From NCBI RefSeq assembly GCF_009831555.1, contig NZ_WUUU01000011.1:1-39077 (forward strand): 39,077 bases of DNA. The letters are read 5' to 3'. The position numbers and the translations under genes were made by a program. Shown here piece by piece: positions 1 to 8,751 of this stretch. The stretch comes from Halobacterium bonnevillei. Lineage in GTDB: Archaea > Halobacteriota > Halobacteria > Halobacteriales > Halobacteriaceae. Numbering within the stretch: position 1 is the first letter of the stretch; each line of letters starts with the position of its first letter. The notes beneath the pieces were generated by a model. The model worked only from the letters and a program-made list of their open reading frames with translations, made no database searches and was not told where the DNA came from.

Positions 1-1
1 C

Positions 2-724
2 TCACGACTCACCGCCCCCGTTCAGGCGCCGGTCGAGGTCCGCGACGTCCGCGGCCGTGAACCGGTCGAGGAAGTCCGCGAACTCGCCGTACACTCCGGT
101 CCCGGGCTCGGCGTCCAGGGCTTCGGCGACGCCGGTCGCGACGACCCGGAGGTGGCGGTCGTGGAAGTCGAGGCGGGCCGCCGCGACGTCGGGGTCGACG
201 GCCGCCTCCCGCCGACAGAGGTAGCCCATGAACTCCAGCTGGAGGCGGACGTGGTCGTGGTTCCGGCGGGTCTCCTGGTCGACCTCGCAGCCGAAGTGCT
301 CGTACGCTCTCGCGAGGTCGAGGTTCACCTCGTTCCACGACGCCTCCGGTCGGTAGTCCGACTCGTAGAGGGACACTGGTGGGCCGTAGTTCTGGACTGT
401 CCCGTCGGTCCTGTCGACCACCTCCGAGTAGCCGACGACGAACAGGTCGTTGTACCGGGCGGACAGAATCTCCCGCTCGTCGTCGACAGCGAGGTCCGGC
501 GCTTCGACGTCCAGGCCCGTCCGGTCGAGCAGGGCCGACAGTTCGTCAGCCAGGTCGCCGCTGTCCAGCGCCCGGTACAGCGTCTCCGTGGGCTCGGTGA
601 AGGCCGTGGCTGCCACCGCGTAGACCGCACCGCGAGCCCCCGCCGTCACGCTGATCGCGTCGCCGAGGCGCTCCCAGTCCACCGGCGATCGCACTCGGTC
701 GTGGTCGGGTGCCGGCACGGTCAC
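2..724 (-). CDS. narJ: NarJ/TorD-family molybdoenzyme chaperone
   Basis: Probable cytoplasmic chaperone that helps insert the molybdenum cofactor into NarG and holds it back until Tat export. The protein is all-helical and acidic, about 240 residues, a normal length for the TorD/DmsD/NarJ family. It carries the family pattern ARYNDLFVVG in the first half and DHVRLQLEFMGYL further on. I start it at the GTG at 724, which overlaps the stop of the upstream gene (GTGA), as at other junctions in this operon. The open frame runs further upstream to 856, but that part is arginine-rich shadow sequence. It is the last operon gene visible here, and others may lie off the left edge. The chaperone assignment is fairly sure. 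The symbol rests on position behind narG and narH rather than on sequence alone. Confidence 0.8.
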   Translation of the reverse strand: MTVPAPDHDRVRSPVDWERLGDAISVTAGARGAVYAVAATAFTEPTETLYRALDSGDLADELSALLDRTGLDVEAPDLAVDDEREILSARYNDLFVVGYSEVVDRTDGTVQNYGPPVSLYESDYRPEASWNEVNLDLARAYEHFGCEVDQETRRNHDHVRLQLEFMGYLCRREAAVDPDVAAARLDFHDRHLRVVATGVAEALDAEPGTGVYGEFADFLDRFTAADVADLDRRLNGGGES

Positions 725-1540
725 CCACCCCGCGTCTGGCGGACGCCGATGATGGTCACGAGCGTCGTCGCGACGATGCCCAGCCCCGCGATCGTCCAGA
801 GGATGAGTTCGTACGGTGGTCCCGACGGGCCCGGGCCGAGCGCCAGGTAGTACCACTCGCTTGCAGCCTTCTGTCCCGAGCGCTCCATGTTCCCGCCGTT
901 CCAGGCCGCGATGGCGACGTCGACGTCCTGGTCAGTCGGAATCGTCGTCCGGTTCGCCGTCGACGCGTCCAGGGGCCGCGAGAACGCGACCTGCCAGCGG
1001 CCGTCCTCGTACGTCGCGTTCGCCTCCACGGCCGGGTCCTCGAAGGCCGTCGTCGTACCGGCGCCGCCAGCGAGCAGTTCCTCGGTCCTGCCGTCGGCCG
1101 TCCAGTACCAGACGTTGACCCTGTTGTCGGTGCTCCCCATCGCGATTGGCGGCCGACTCGACGCGTTCGACGGGAATTGGACCGCCACGGCGTCGGCGAA
1201 GGCTCGTATCCGGTCGGTCGAGGCGTTCCGGGACGGGTCCGCCCACGTCAACCGCAGGTACAACCGGTCGTCGGACTGGACGGCCGCGACAGTCGCGCGC
1301 TCGACCGTCGTGTCGTCTGCCGCCGGGACGTTGGCGCCCGCGCTGGTGAGCGGAATCGTCGCGGCCGGGACGTCGGTCCACGCGTCGTCGCCGGCGCGCT
1401 CGAGGGGACTCGGCGTCGGCCTCGTACTGGACGGGGATCTCGTAGGCCGGGCGCGCGTCCGCGAACGCGGGAGCGAGGCCCGCGGTCGCCAGCACCACCG
1501 CCACGAGTACCGCCAGGACCGCGAGGTCGCGGTTAGTCAT
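721..1540 (-). CDS. Heme-domain membrane-anchored subunit of the nitrate reductase operon (frameshifted)
   Basis: Resembles the gamma, heme-b-binding subunits of outward-facing DMSO-reductase-family enzymes (ethylbenzene dehydrogenase gamma type). The role would be to pass electrons to NarH outside the membrane. The N-terminus is a signal peptide starting MTNRDLAVLAVLVAVVL, followed by ARPAYEIPVQYEADAES. The frame then breaks. The rest continues in another frame from LERAGDDAWTDVP through YLRLTWADPS and VNVWYWTADG to a single C-terminal membrane helix near ELILWTIAGLGIVATTLV. Removing one C from the run of four at 1404-1407 joins both halves into 272 codons. The start overlaps the narH stop by 8 bases, and the stop overlaps the chaperone start. 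The shift may be an assembly error or a real lesion. The family call is by domain resemblance and is moderately sure. Confidence 0.7.
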
Positions 1541-2588
1541 CGAACACCTCCAACCGGTACTGTTCGGCTGTGTCCTTCGTCGTCAGCAGCTCCATCACTT
1601 CGCTGTCCTCGCCCTGCCTGACCCGGTCCCGCTCGCGCTCGATGGTGTTCAGCGCCTCGTTGACCTTCGGCCCGAACAGCTCCTCGAGGTAGGTGCGGGG
1701 GATGCGGTCGGCGTTGAGGGACTCGCCGCTCTCGGAGTGCTGTGGCGGCGCGAACGGCGGAATGTAGTAGACGTTCGGCTCGGTCCGGTACTCGGGGTGG
1801 AGCCGTACGGCGACCTCGTACTCGTTGACGAGCTTGTGGATGGGGCCGTCCTCGTCGTCGAGGTAGCCGACGAGCCTGAGCTGCGGCGGGCAGTCCGCGG
1901 CACAGGACGGCGGCCGCACCTCATCGTCGGGGCCCTCGCCCTCGATGCGCGGGTAACAGAAGATGCACTTCTCGGAGGTCTTCTTCATCGCGTTGTAGTA
2001 CACTTTCTTGTAGGGGCACCCCTCGACGCAGTACCGGTAGCCGCGACACCGGTCCTGGTCGACGAGGACGATGCCGTCCTCCGAGCGCTTGTACAGCGCC
2101 GACCGCGGGCAGGCCTCCACACACGAAGGGTGCGTGCAGTGGTTGCAGATGCGCGGCAGGTAGAAGTAGTACGAATTGGGGTACTCGCCGGCGCCCTCGT
2201 CCTCGTCCCAGTTGGGGCCCCACGAGGCGGCGTCTCCCATCGGGCGGAGGGGTTCGTCGCTGCCCTCGTACATGATCTGTTCGTGGTTGAAGTCCCAGGG
2301 CGCGCCGTACGCCTCGTCGTCAGGGAGGTCCCCCGGCGTCCGCTGCTCGCCGTCGTCGTCCCAGCCGCCCCCCATTTCCTCCCAGTCGCGGGGATAGCCG
2401 GAGCCGGGCTTCGTCTCGACGTTGTTCCAGTACATGTACTCCCGGCCGCCGCCGTCCGTCCAGTTCGTCTTGCAGGCGATGGTGCAGGTCTGGCAGCCGA
2501 TGCACTTGTTCAGGTCCATCACCATCGCGACCTGGTGGTCGATGCCCTCGGCGAGGTCGACCGCGTCGCCGTCGTCGGTCTGGCTCAT
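1533..2588 (-). CDS. narH: Respiratory nitrate reductase beta subunit, four-cluster iron-sulfur protein
   Basis: Carries electrons from the membrane module to the NarG molybdenum site. The 351-residue protein has NarH landmarks in order: CIGCQTCTIAC near residue 29, NNVETKPGSGYP, CNHCTHPSCVEACP, CRGYRYCVEGCPYKK, SEKCIFCYPRIEGEG, and LHPEYRTEPNVYYIPP. At the position where E. coli NarH has tryptophan in place of a cysteine ligand (CRGWRMC), this protein has tyrosine, which still predicts a [3Fe-4S] cluster there. It is shorter than E. coli NarH, mostly in the first insertion. The ATG at 2588 overlaps the narG stop by four bases (ATGA), so the start is secure. It has no signal peptide and is expected to be exported with NarG as a Tat hitchhiker. 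Confidence 0.95.
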   Translation of the reverse strand: MSQTDDGDAVDLAEGIDHQVAMVMDLNKCIGCQTCTIACKTNWTDGGGREYMYWNNVETKPGSGYPRDWEEMGGGWDDDGEQRTPGDLPDDEAYGAPWDFNHEQIMYEGSDEPLRPMGDAASWGPNWDEDEGAGEYPNSYYFYLPRICNHCTHPSCVEACPRSALYKRSEDGIVLVDQDRCRGYRYCVEGCPYKKVYYNAMKKTSEKCIFCYPRIEGEGPDDEVRPPSCAADCPPQLRLVGYLDDEDGPIHKLVNEYEVAVRLHPEYRTEPNVYYIPPFAPPQHSESGESLNADRIPRTYLEELFGPKVNEALNTIERERDRVRQGEDSEVMELLTTKDTAEQYRLEVFDD

Positions 2589-5494
2589 CCGTCACCACCC
2601 CCGGTAGCGTCGCCCCCACCGGGTCCGTCTGCGACCTTCTCGACCTCGACGCGGACGTCGCTGTTGACGCCCGTGGGCCCCCAGTAGTTCGGGAAGAAGT
2701 GCAGGTGCTCTCCGGTGTCCTCCGGGTACTGGACGAGCTGTGTCGGCTTCATGTACATCGGGACCAGCGAATTGAAGTTCTGCCGGTCGGGGTACTGGAA
2801 TTTCTCCCAGGCGAAGAAGTGCCGCACAGTCCCCGGTTCCCCGCTCGGGTAGACTTTCGCCTGCACCTCCACCTCGGCGAGGTCGTTGTACACGCGCACG
2901 GTGTCGCCGTCCTCGATGCCGCGTTCCGCGGCGTCCTCCGGATTGATGTAGACGGTCGGCTCGCCGCGCTGCAGGCGCAACATCTTGGTGTTCTCGCGCC
3001 ACGTCGAGTGAATCGACCAGCGGCCGTGCGGGGTGTTGTAGCCGAGCGGGTACTCCGACTTCTCCTGTAACACGGGGGCGTCCTTGTGGGTCGGGAGCTG
3101 TTCGCCGACGTCCAGGAACCAGTCGTGGTCGATGTAGTACTGCTGGCGGCCGGTGAACGTCGGCCACGGGTTCTTGTCCTGCACGTAGTCCTTCCAGGGC
3201 GTGTAGGCCTCTCCATCCTCGATGTCCGAGGTCCAGTGGTCGCCGGCTGCGAGGAAGCGACGGGGCTGCTCGTCGATCTCGTCGAACGTGATCTGGTCGT
3301 CGACGTCGTCCGGGTTCGTCTCCTCGGAGTGGTCGAGAATGAACTCCGAGGCCGCGCGGTCGGACTCGAGGGCGCCCGCCTCGCCGGTCACCCAGTCTCG
3401 GACGTAGTCGTCGTGGATCGACGTGAGGTCGATCTCGCGGTCGAACGCCCGGTCCTGAACGGGGTCGACGTCGCGTTCCCGCGCGACCTCCTGGATCTTC
3501 GCGGCCAGCTCTCGGAAAATCTGCCAGTCGGTCTTCGACTCCCCGAGCGGTTCGACCGCGGGCGTGAACGGGTGGACGTACGTGTGCATGTCCGTCATCG
3601 AGAGGTCGTGTTTCTCGTAGTGGCTGGCCGCCGGGAGGACGATGTCGCTGTTCATCGCCGTCGAGTCCATCCGGAAGTTGACGTCCACGACGAGGTCGAG
3701 TTTCGGCCACAGTTCCTCCTCGACGGCGACGTTGCCCTTCGCCTGGTTGAAGTAGTTCCCCCGCCAGACGAACAACAGCCTGGGGTCCGGACGGCTGCCG
3801 TCCTCGCGCTCGGACGGATACAGCGGCATCCAGTCCCGCTCGATGGACTCCTGGATGCGCGATGCCGTCTCCTCGTCGGTGTTCTCGAGGATGCCCGCGT
3901 GGTAGTACGTCCACAGCGTCGTCGGCACGCCGCGGACGCTCCCGGTCGGGAACGACAGCCGTTGCCAGCCCTTGAACGTCCAGATTTTCTCCTGGCCGAC
4001 GTAGTGGTCGAGGCCGGTGCCCTGTCGGCCGAGGTTCCCGGTGAGCGTCACGAGCAACTGGATGGCCCGGTTGCCGAGGTCGTTGTGGTACCAGTCGTTG
4101 ACGCCCTTCCCGTGGATGATCTTCGCCCGGTCGACCCCGGCGAACTCTCGGGCGACGCGCTGATGGGTCTCGCGTCCGACACCGGTGACGTCCTGGACGT
4201 GGTCTGGGGTGTACGTCGACAACTCCTCGCGGAGGTTGTTCCACACCGACCGCACGGAAACTTCGCCGTCGGCCGTCTGGACGTCAGTCTCGACGGCCAA
4301 CCGGGGGTCGAAGTCGAGTTCGATGCTCTCGGAGTGGTCGTGCTGGCCGTCGCGCTCGCCCAGCGAACCGGGCGCGGGTCGAAGCGTTCCCTCCGAGTCC
4401 TGCATGACGAACACGTACTCCGGCCGGTCCGCGTCGACGTCGAGGCCCTGCACCTCGCTCGCGCGGAGGAACTTCCCGGTGTCCTCGCGGACAAGCAGCG
4501 GCATGTCGGTCTGCTCCTCGAGGTGGGCCTCGTCGTAGAGCCCCTCGTCGACGATCGTGCGCGCCATCCCGAGTGCGAGGGCGGTGTCAGTCCCCGGTTC
4601 CGGGCTCAGCCACTCGTCGCAGTGGATGGCCGTCTGAGAGTAGTCCGTGAACACGCCGACGCGCTTCGTCCCCTCGTAGGCCGCTTCCAGGAAGTACTTC
4701 GCGTCCGGGATGCGCGTCACGTTGACGTTCGACCCCCACGCCATCAGGTAGTCTGCGTTGTACCAGTCAGCGGACTCCGCGTTGTCCGTCTGGGTCCCCC
4801 ACGTGATCGGCTGGCCCGGCGGGAGGTCAGAGTACCAGTCGTAGAACGAGTGCGAGACGCCGCCCAGGAGGTTCACGAGCCGACTCCCGCCCGCGAACGA
4901 CACGGGACTCATCGCCGGAATCGGCGTGAACCCGCTGATCGCGTCGTACTCCTCGTCTTCGGCGACCGTGTCGACGACTTCCTCCGCGATCTCGGTGAGT
5001 GCTTCGTCCCAGGAGATGCGTTCCCACTGGCCGTTGCCGCGCTCACCGACGCTCCGCAGCGGATACAACACGCGGTGGTCGGCGTTGACGTAGTCCGAGT
5101 AGCACGCGCCCTTCTGGCAGCCGCGGGGGTTGGGGTCGGGGAGGCTCTCGTCGAACTGGGGGTAGTCGCCGGCCTGGTCCTCGCGCCAGACCTGGCCGTT
5201 CTTGACGTACACCTCCCAGGAGCAACTGCCGGTGCAGTTCACGCTGTGCGTGCTCCTGGCGGTCGAGTCCCAGTCCCACTCCTCGCGGTAGAGGTCCTCC
5301 CAGTCCCGGTACGGGTAGGACCCGATCGGGTCGTCGACGACGTCGAGGCCGTCCATCTGGAGCATCGAGTCGCCGAGGACGCTGCTCGACCCGGCGACGG
5401 TCGCGATTGCACCGATCCCTTTCAGGAAGTCGCGTCGGGCCAGGTCCAGGCCGTCTGCGTCCGTGCTGTCGTGGGTTTCAGATTGGTCACTCAT
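2585..5494 (-). CDS. narG: Respiratory nitrate reductase alpha subunit, molybdenum catalytic subunit, Tat-exported
   Basis: Reduces nitrate to nitrite at a bis-molybdopterin guanine dinucleotide molybdenum centre. The protein has 969 residues. Near residue 20 is the twin-arginine signal LARRDFLKG followed by a hydrophobic stretch, so the active site faces outward as in other archaeal NarG proteins. HSVNCTGSCSW plus GCQKGACYSDYVN supply the His/Cys ligands of the [4Fe-4S] cluster. SFYDWYSDLPPG contains the aspartate expected to bind molybdenum, followed by GTQTDNAESADWYNADYLMAWGSN split by no gap, as in E. coli NarG. The ATG at 5494 overlaps the stop of the preceding small gene (ATGA). Longer in-frame extensions upstream are shadow. 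The stop overlaps narH. This call is very secure. Confidence 0.97.
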   Translation of the reverse strand: MSDQSETHDSTDADGLDLARRDFLKGIGAIATVAGSSSVLGDSMLQMDGLDVVDDPIGSYPYRDWEDLYREEWDWDSTARSTHSVNCTGSCSWEVYVKNGQVWREDQAGDYPQFDESLPDPNPRGCQKGACYSDYVNADHRVLYPLRSVGERGNGQWERISWDEALTEIAEEVVDTVAEDEEYDAISGFTPIPAMSPVSFAGGSRLVNLLGGVSHSFYDWYSDLPPGQPITWGTQTDNAESADWYNADYLMAWGSNVNVTRIPDAKYFLEAAYEGTKRVGVFTDYSQTAIHCDEWLSPEPGTDTALALGMARTIVDEGLYDEAHLEEQTDMPLLVREDTGKFLRASEVQGLDVDADRPEYVFVMQDSEGTLRPAPGSLGERDGQHDHSESIELDFDPRLAVETDVQTADGEVSVRSVWNNLREELSTYTPDHVQDVTGVGRETHQRVAREFAGVDRAKIIHGKGVNDWYHNDLGNRAIQLLVTLTGNLGRQGTGLDHYVGQEKIWTFKGWQRLSFPTGSVRGVPTTLWTYYHAGILENTDEETASRIQESIERDWMPLYPSEREDGSRPDPRLLFVWRGNYFNQAKGNVAVEEELWPKLDLVVDVNFRMDSTAMNSDIVLPAASHYEKHDLSMTDMHTYVHPFTPAVEPLGESKTDWQIFRELAAKIQEVARERDVDPVQDRAFDREIDLTSIHDDYVRDWVTGEAGALESDRAASEFILDHSEETNPDDVDDQITFDEIDEQPRRFLAAGDHWTSDIEDGEAYTPWKDYVQDKNPWPTFTGRQQYYIDHDWFLDVGEQLPTHKDAPVLQEKSEYPLGYNTPHGRWSIHSTWRENTKMLRLQRGEPTVYINPEDAAERGIEDGDTVRVYNDLAEVEVQAKVYPSGEPGTVRHFFAWEKFQYPDRQNFNSLVPMYMKPTQLVQYPEDTGEHLHFFPNYWGPTGVNSDVRVEVEKVADGPGGGDATGGGDG

Positions 5495-5682
5495 TGTTTG
5501 TCGATGATGACAGTAGCGAGCCCGAAGGCGACGCCGAGCGCCGCGAGCGCGATTCCAGGCAGCGTGTCGCCGCCGACCTCGAGGCCGGCGGCGACGAGTG
5601 CGACGCCGGTCAGTTTCGTCACGCGATCCAGCCAGCGGTACCGGCGGGGCGAACACGTGAACCGGCCGCGGGTGTCCGTCAC
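5491..5682 (-). CDS. Small two-helix membrane protein of the nitrate reductase operon
   Basis: Sixty-three residues with a basic N-terminus ([11 protein letters not shown]) and two hydrophobic segments, near [13 protein letters not shown] and [20 protein letters not shown]. It sits between cytochrome b and narG, overlapping each neighbour by four bases (ATGA at both ends), so it is translated as part of the operon. I do not recognise a family. A likely role is assembly or tethering of the Rieske/cytochrome b module to NarGH, but that is inference from position only. Confidence 0.75.
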   Translation of the reverse strand: MTDTRGRFTCSPRRYRWLDRVTKLTGVALVAAGLEVGGDTLPGIALAALGVAFGLATVIIDKQ

Positions 5683-7133
5683 GAGCCCCCACCTCCGGCG
5701 TCCTCGGTCCCATCGCTTCGCTCGTCGGTCACGTTGTCGCCCCCGTGACCCGAGTCGCTGGCGTCGGCGGAATCGCGCAGAACGGAGTACGTGAGCAGTC
5801 CCGCGGCCACGGGAACCACGAACAGCGCCGCGGTGAGGTACGGTCTGATGGCTGCGGTGTCCGACCCAAGCAGGTCAGCGACGATGACGTCCATGCCCGC
5901 GATGGAGGCGACCATGACGAACACGACTGCGGCGACGCCGACAGCCGTCTGCCGCGGCCGCTCGAACGGGTTCGCGGTGAAGTGGACCGGTTCCTGCTCG
6001 TAGTCGACGAACGGCCAGACGGCGACCGCGACGAACACCAGGCCCGGCAGGACGAGTCCGCCGACGAACTCGGAACTGAAGTGCACGCCCAGCAGGTCGA
6101 AGCTCATCCACGACGGCGTCAGCTTCAGGAACCCGTATCCCCACATCAGGAACCAGTCCGGCATGACGAGCGACGGGGTCGACGCGGGGTCGTTGGGGCC
6201 GTACTCGGCGACGTTGTGGACTGGGAGGAGGCCGGCCAGAAGCGACAGCGTCGCCAGCGTGAGGAAGAACACGACGGCGCTGACAGCCACCTGGTTCGGG
6301 ACGGCCGGGAGACCGACGACGACCGAGTCGTCCTCGCGGTCGACGGCGTCGATGGCGTCCGACCCGGTGGTCGCTCCAGTTGCAGTGTCGGAGCCGTCCG
6401 CCCTCGCGGCGGGGCGCCCCTTCACGTCCTCGTCTCGCTCGGCTTCCGTGTGCTTCTGCCGGAGCAAGATCACCATGTGGACGCCGATGAGCGCCGCGAT
6501 GAGCAGCGGTAACACGTAGACGTGCAGGAAGAAGAACCGCGGAATCGTCGCGCTGGCCGGGAACTCCCCGCCGAAGACGACCTGGCCGAGCAGGTCGCCG
6601 ACGATCGGAATCGAGACGGCGACGTTGTAGCCGATGCCGGCAGCGGTGCTGGCGAACTCGTCGAAGGGCAGCGCGTACCCGGTGTACGCTGCGAACATCG
6701 ACGTGCCGGCGAGCGCGGTGCCGACCAGCCAGTTCAGCTCGCGGGGGTTCCGGTAGGCGCCCGTGAAGAACACGCGCAGCATGTGCAGCCCCAGCGAGGC
6801 GACGAACAGGTGGGCCGCCCAGTGGTGGAGCCGCCGGATCAGCATCCCGAACGGCACGTCGTAGGTGATGTTGAGGACGCTGACGTACGCCGCCGGCATC
6901 TCCACGCCCTGGAACTCCGCGACGCTGCCCTCGTAGGCCACCTCTGTGGTGCTCGGCTCGAAGAAGAACCCGAGAAACGTCCCCGTCAGGACCAGTACGA
7001 CGAAGCAGAACAGCGCCACTTCCCCGAGCAGGAACGAGTCCTCCGCGGGGAACGCCTTCCCGAGGAACTGCTGGGCGCCGCTCAGACCGAGCCGGTCGTC
7101 GAACGCCTCGTAGGCGCGGTCGAGTCGACTCAT
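5679..7133 (-). CDS. narC: Cytochrome b of the nitrate reductase complex (fused b6 plus subunit IV type)
   Basis: Membrane quinol-oxidising subunit that, with the Rieske protein, forms a bc1-like module feeding NarGH. It has 484 residues. The N-terminal half carries the two paired heme histidines, in [20 protein letters not shown] and [21 protein letters not shown] polar acidic linker around residues 225-265 leads to a subunit-IV-like half with further helices. The Qo-site PEWY motif of cytochrome b appears as PDWF ([15 protein letters not shown]). The tail is hydrophilic and rich in Ser, Asp and Gly. The ATG shares one base with the Rieske stop. The symbol follows my recollection of haloarchaeal nar operons and is less certain than the family. 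Confidence 0.9.
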   Translation of the reverse strand: MSRLDRAYEAFDDRLGLSGAQQFLGKAFPAEDSFLLGEVALFCFVVLVLTGTFLGFFFEPSTTEVAYEGSVAEFQGVEMPAAYVSVLNITYDVPFGMLIRRLHHWAAHLFVASLGLHMLRVFFTGAYRNPRELNWLVGTALAGTSMFAAYTGYALPFDEFASTAAGIGYNVAVSIPIVGDLLGQVVFGGEFPASATIPRFFFLHVYVLPLLIAALIGVHMVILLRQKHTEAERDEDVKGRPAARADGSDTATGATTGSDAIDAVDREDDSVVVGLPAVPNQVAVSAVVFFLTLATLSLLAGLLPVHNVAEYGPNDPASTPSLVMPDWFLMWGYGFLKLTPSWMSFDLLGVHFSSEFVGGLVLPGLVFVAVAVWPFVDYEQEPVHFTANPFERPRQTAVGVAAVVFVMVASIAGMDVIVADLLGSDTAAIRPYLTAALFVVPVAAGLLTYSVLRDSADASDSGHGGDNVTDERSDGTEDAGGGGS

Positions 7134-7816
7134 CAGCCACCACCCGGGCCCACCGGCCCCGTGAAGTCGCCCGTCGCGACGAGGTAGCCGTCACTCGAGA
7201 CCGTGATTGGGAGCTGGGGGAGCCGACGCGGCGGCGGTCCGCCGGTCACGCTGGCCCCGCTCAGCGGGTCGAATCGGCCCGAGTGGCACGGACACACCAG
7301 GATGTCGTCGTCCCTGTCCGAAACCATGCAGCCCGCGTGCGTACAGACCTTCGAGTACGCCGCGTACCCGCCGACCGTGTCCGCCACGTTCGTCCCCTCG
7401 CCGTACGCCGATTCGGGGAACCGAACCAACAGCGTCGGCGCGTCGGCGATGCCGGGGCGCGGCTCCGGGAAGACGGTCGTGTGCTCGCCGTTCTCGAGGT
7501 GGTCCTCCGGAATCCGCTCGCCGTCTTCGTCGACGAGCGCAACGCCGTCGGAATACACGGGGCCCGTGTACCGCCGCTCGAACACCTGGGTCAGGCTGGC
7601 CAGTGGCGCGGCGAGGCTGCCGACGGCGGTTAGTCCGCCGATGGTCGCCAGCAGTTTGGCGTAGTCGCGCCGTTGCAGCTGTGCGCGTTCGTCCCGCCAG
7701 AACTCGCGGTAGATGCTCGGTTCGTCTGCACCGCCGCTCGCACAGGGACACGGGTCCTGTTCGCGCTCGTCGGAGCGGACGTAGCCCTCGTCGGCGTCCT
7801 CCTCGGCCCCGGTCAT
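7133..7816 (-). CDS. narB: Rieske [2Fe-2S] protein of the nitrate reductase complex
   Basis: Moves electrons from quinol at cytochrome b toward the NarGH side. The 227-residue protein has an acidic, cysteine-containing N-terminal tail (DPCPCASGG), then [21 protein letters not shown], a twin-arginine-like motif followed by one membrane anchor. The Rieske fold lies in the last 130 residues with both cluster-binding boxes, CTHAGC and CPCHSG. Its start overlaps the upstream gene's stop (ATGA) and its stop touches the cytochrome b start. The N-terminal CPC pair is unusual and has no assigned role. Family certain; symbol by operon analogy. Confidence 0.92.
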   Translation of the reverse strand: MTGAEEDADEGYVRSDEREQDPCPCASGGADEPSIYREFWRDERAQLQRRDYAKLLATIGGLTAVGSLAAPLASLTQVFERRYTGPVYSDGVALVDEDGERIPEDHLENGEHTTVFPEPRPGIADAPTLLVRFPESAYGEGTNVADTVGGYAAYSKVCTHAGCMVSDRDDDILVCPCHSGRFDPLSGASVTGGPPPRRLPQLPITVSSDGYLVATGDFTGPVGPGGG

Positions 7817-8397
7817 CGGTGCTCCCTCCGTTCGGCGACTTCGACGTGCGGCATGAACCAGGCGTAGTACGACACTGTCAGCCCCGTCAGTGACATGAAC
7901 ATCCCGAACGCGTAGACGCCGAAGTACTGGGTCCGCGCGAGCGTGAGATACTCGGCCGTGAACAGCGCCGCGAAGACGATGGTCAACACGGTGAGTCCGC
8001 CCATGGCGACGAGCCCCGCGAGCGCGTCGCTGGACGGAGCGTACTCGACGACCCAGCGGTCGTCAGTATCGAACCACGTGAACCCGGCCGCGTTCGCACC
8101 GCCGTCAGCGGCCGCAGCGTCCGGGTTCGCGTTGGGTCTGGCCGCCTCGTTCATGAACCGATGGAACACCGAGAGGAGACCGACCAGGGCGAACAGTGCC
8201 ACCCAGACGATGACGCCGACCTGGCTCGGTGAGAGCTTGTTCGGAGTGTCTACGAACCCGTCCAGCGGGCGAATCTCCGTGACACTGTGATCGATTCGTA
8301 CTTCCTCGGACGGTGGTTCTCCCTGGATTGCGACGAACCAGGTCGGGAGCAACACCGCGAGCACGACGCCGACGACGACGACATGTTCGAGTTGCAT
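7813..8397 (-). CDS. narA: First gene of the nitrate reductase operon: four-helix membrane protein
   Basis: The protein has 194 residues from the ATG at 8397 (an upstream in-frame TTG at 8409 is unlikely). It shows four hydrophobic helices: HVVVVGVVLAVLLPTWFVA, VGVIVWVALFALVGLLSVF, LAGLVAMGGLTVLTIVFAAL and VYAFGMFMSLTGLTVSYYAW. A loop rich in Ala, Gly and Asp separates the two halves. Family unclear to me. It leads the operon upstream of the Rieske and cytochrome b genes, where I recall a NarA-type membrane component in other haloarchaea. It may help anchor or heme-load the complex. Symbol is tentative. Confidence 0.7.
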   Translation of the reverse strand: MQLEHVVVVGVVLAVLLPTWFVAIQGEPPSEEVRIDHSVTEIRPLDGFVDTPNKLSPSQVGVIVWVALFALVGLLSVFHRFMNEAARPNANPDAAAADGGANAAGFTWFDTDDRWVVEYAPSSDALAGLVAMGGLTVLTIVFAALFTAEYLTLARTQYFGVYAFGMFMSLTGLTVSYYAWFMPHVEVAERREHR

Positions 8398-8751
8398 GCG
8401 TTGTTGCAACGGCGTGAGGCGTTGAGCTGGCTGTTCGGCCCCCTCGGAAACGCCAGCAACCCGGATCTCACGGTGTGCATCTCACTCCTCGGTCGCGGGG
8501 CGAAACGGTCGACCGCCCCGTCTCCAGATCTGGGCCCCGGTCGCCGGAAGCCGTTGGTCGGGCGCCCATTCCGGCCGTCACGTCTGCCTGGTGTTTGCGT
8601 GGGGTCAGTCCGACATGTGAGACCAACACAAGCGACCGTCTTAAAATTTGAGAGCACATTCGTGCATACCAGATTCGACAGGCGACGTATCCGTCGACGG
8701 CGTCCCCCGGCGTGACCTTCAACACCGTACCGGTCCAACACGACGGTACGG
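8398..8751. promoter_or_regulatory. Divergent promoter region between the nitrate operon and the Mo-domain gene
   Basis: A 354-base gap with no convincing gene; the open frames across it are arginine-rich shadows. The AT-rich core at 8641-8650 (TTAAAATTTG) reads as a TATA-like box on either strand. It could serve both divergent genes with leaders of roughly 80 bases rightwards and 220 bases leftwards. On the leftward side of the box are two ATTCG half-sites at 8658-8662 and 8673-8677, spaced 15 bases apart. A short palindrome GTTGCAAC lies at 8403-8410 beside the operon start. I do not find the CGAAC-N4-GTTCG element I recall for the haloarchaeal regulator NarO. Transcription starts are inferred. 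Confidence 0.5.

Noticed and set aside
3086-5794. A 902-codon open frame on the plus strand opposite narG
   Set aside because: It is a mirror of the narG coding sequence in GC-rich DNA, with valine- and arginine-rich low-complexity translation and no motif. NarG on the other strand is unambiguous.
8398-8751. NarO-type CGAAC-N4-GTTCG site in the nar promoter
   Set aside because: Read on both strands, the exact element is not present; only single CGAAT-like half-sites are seen.
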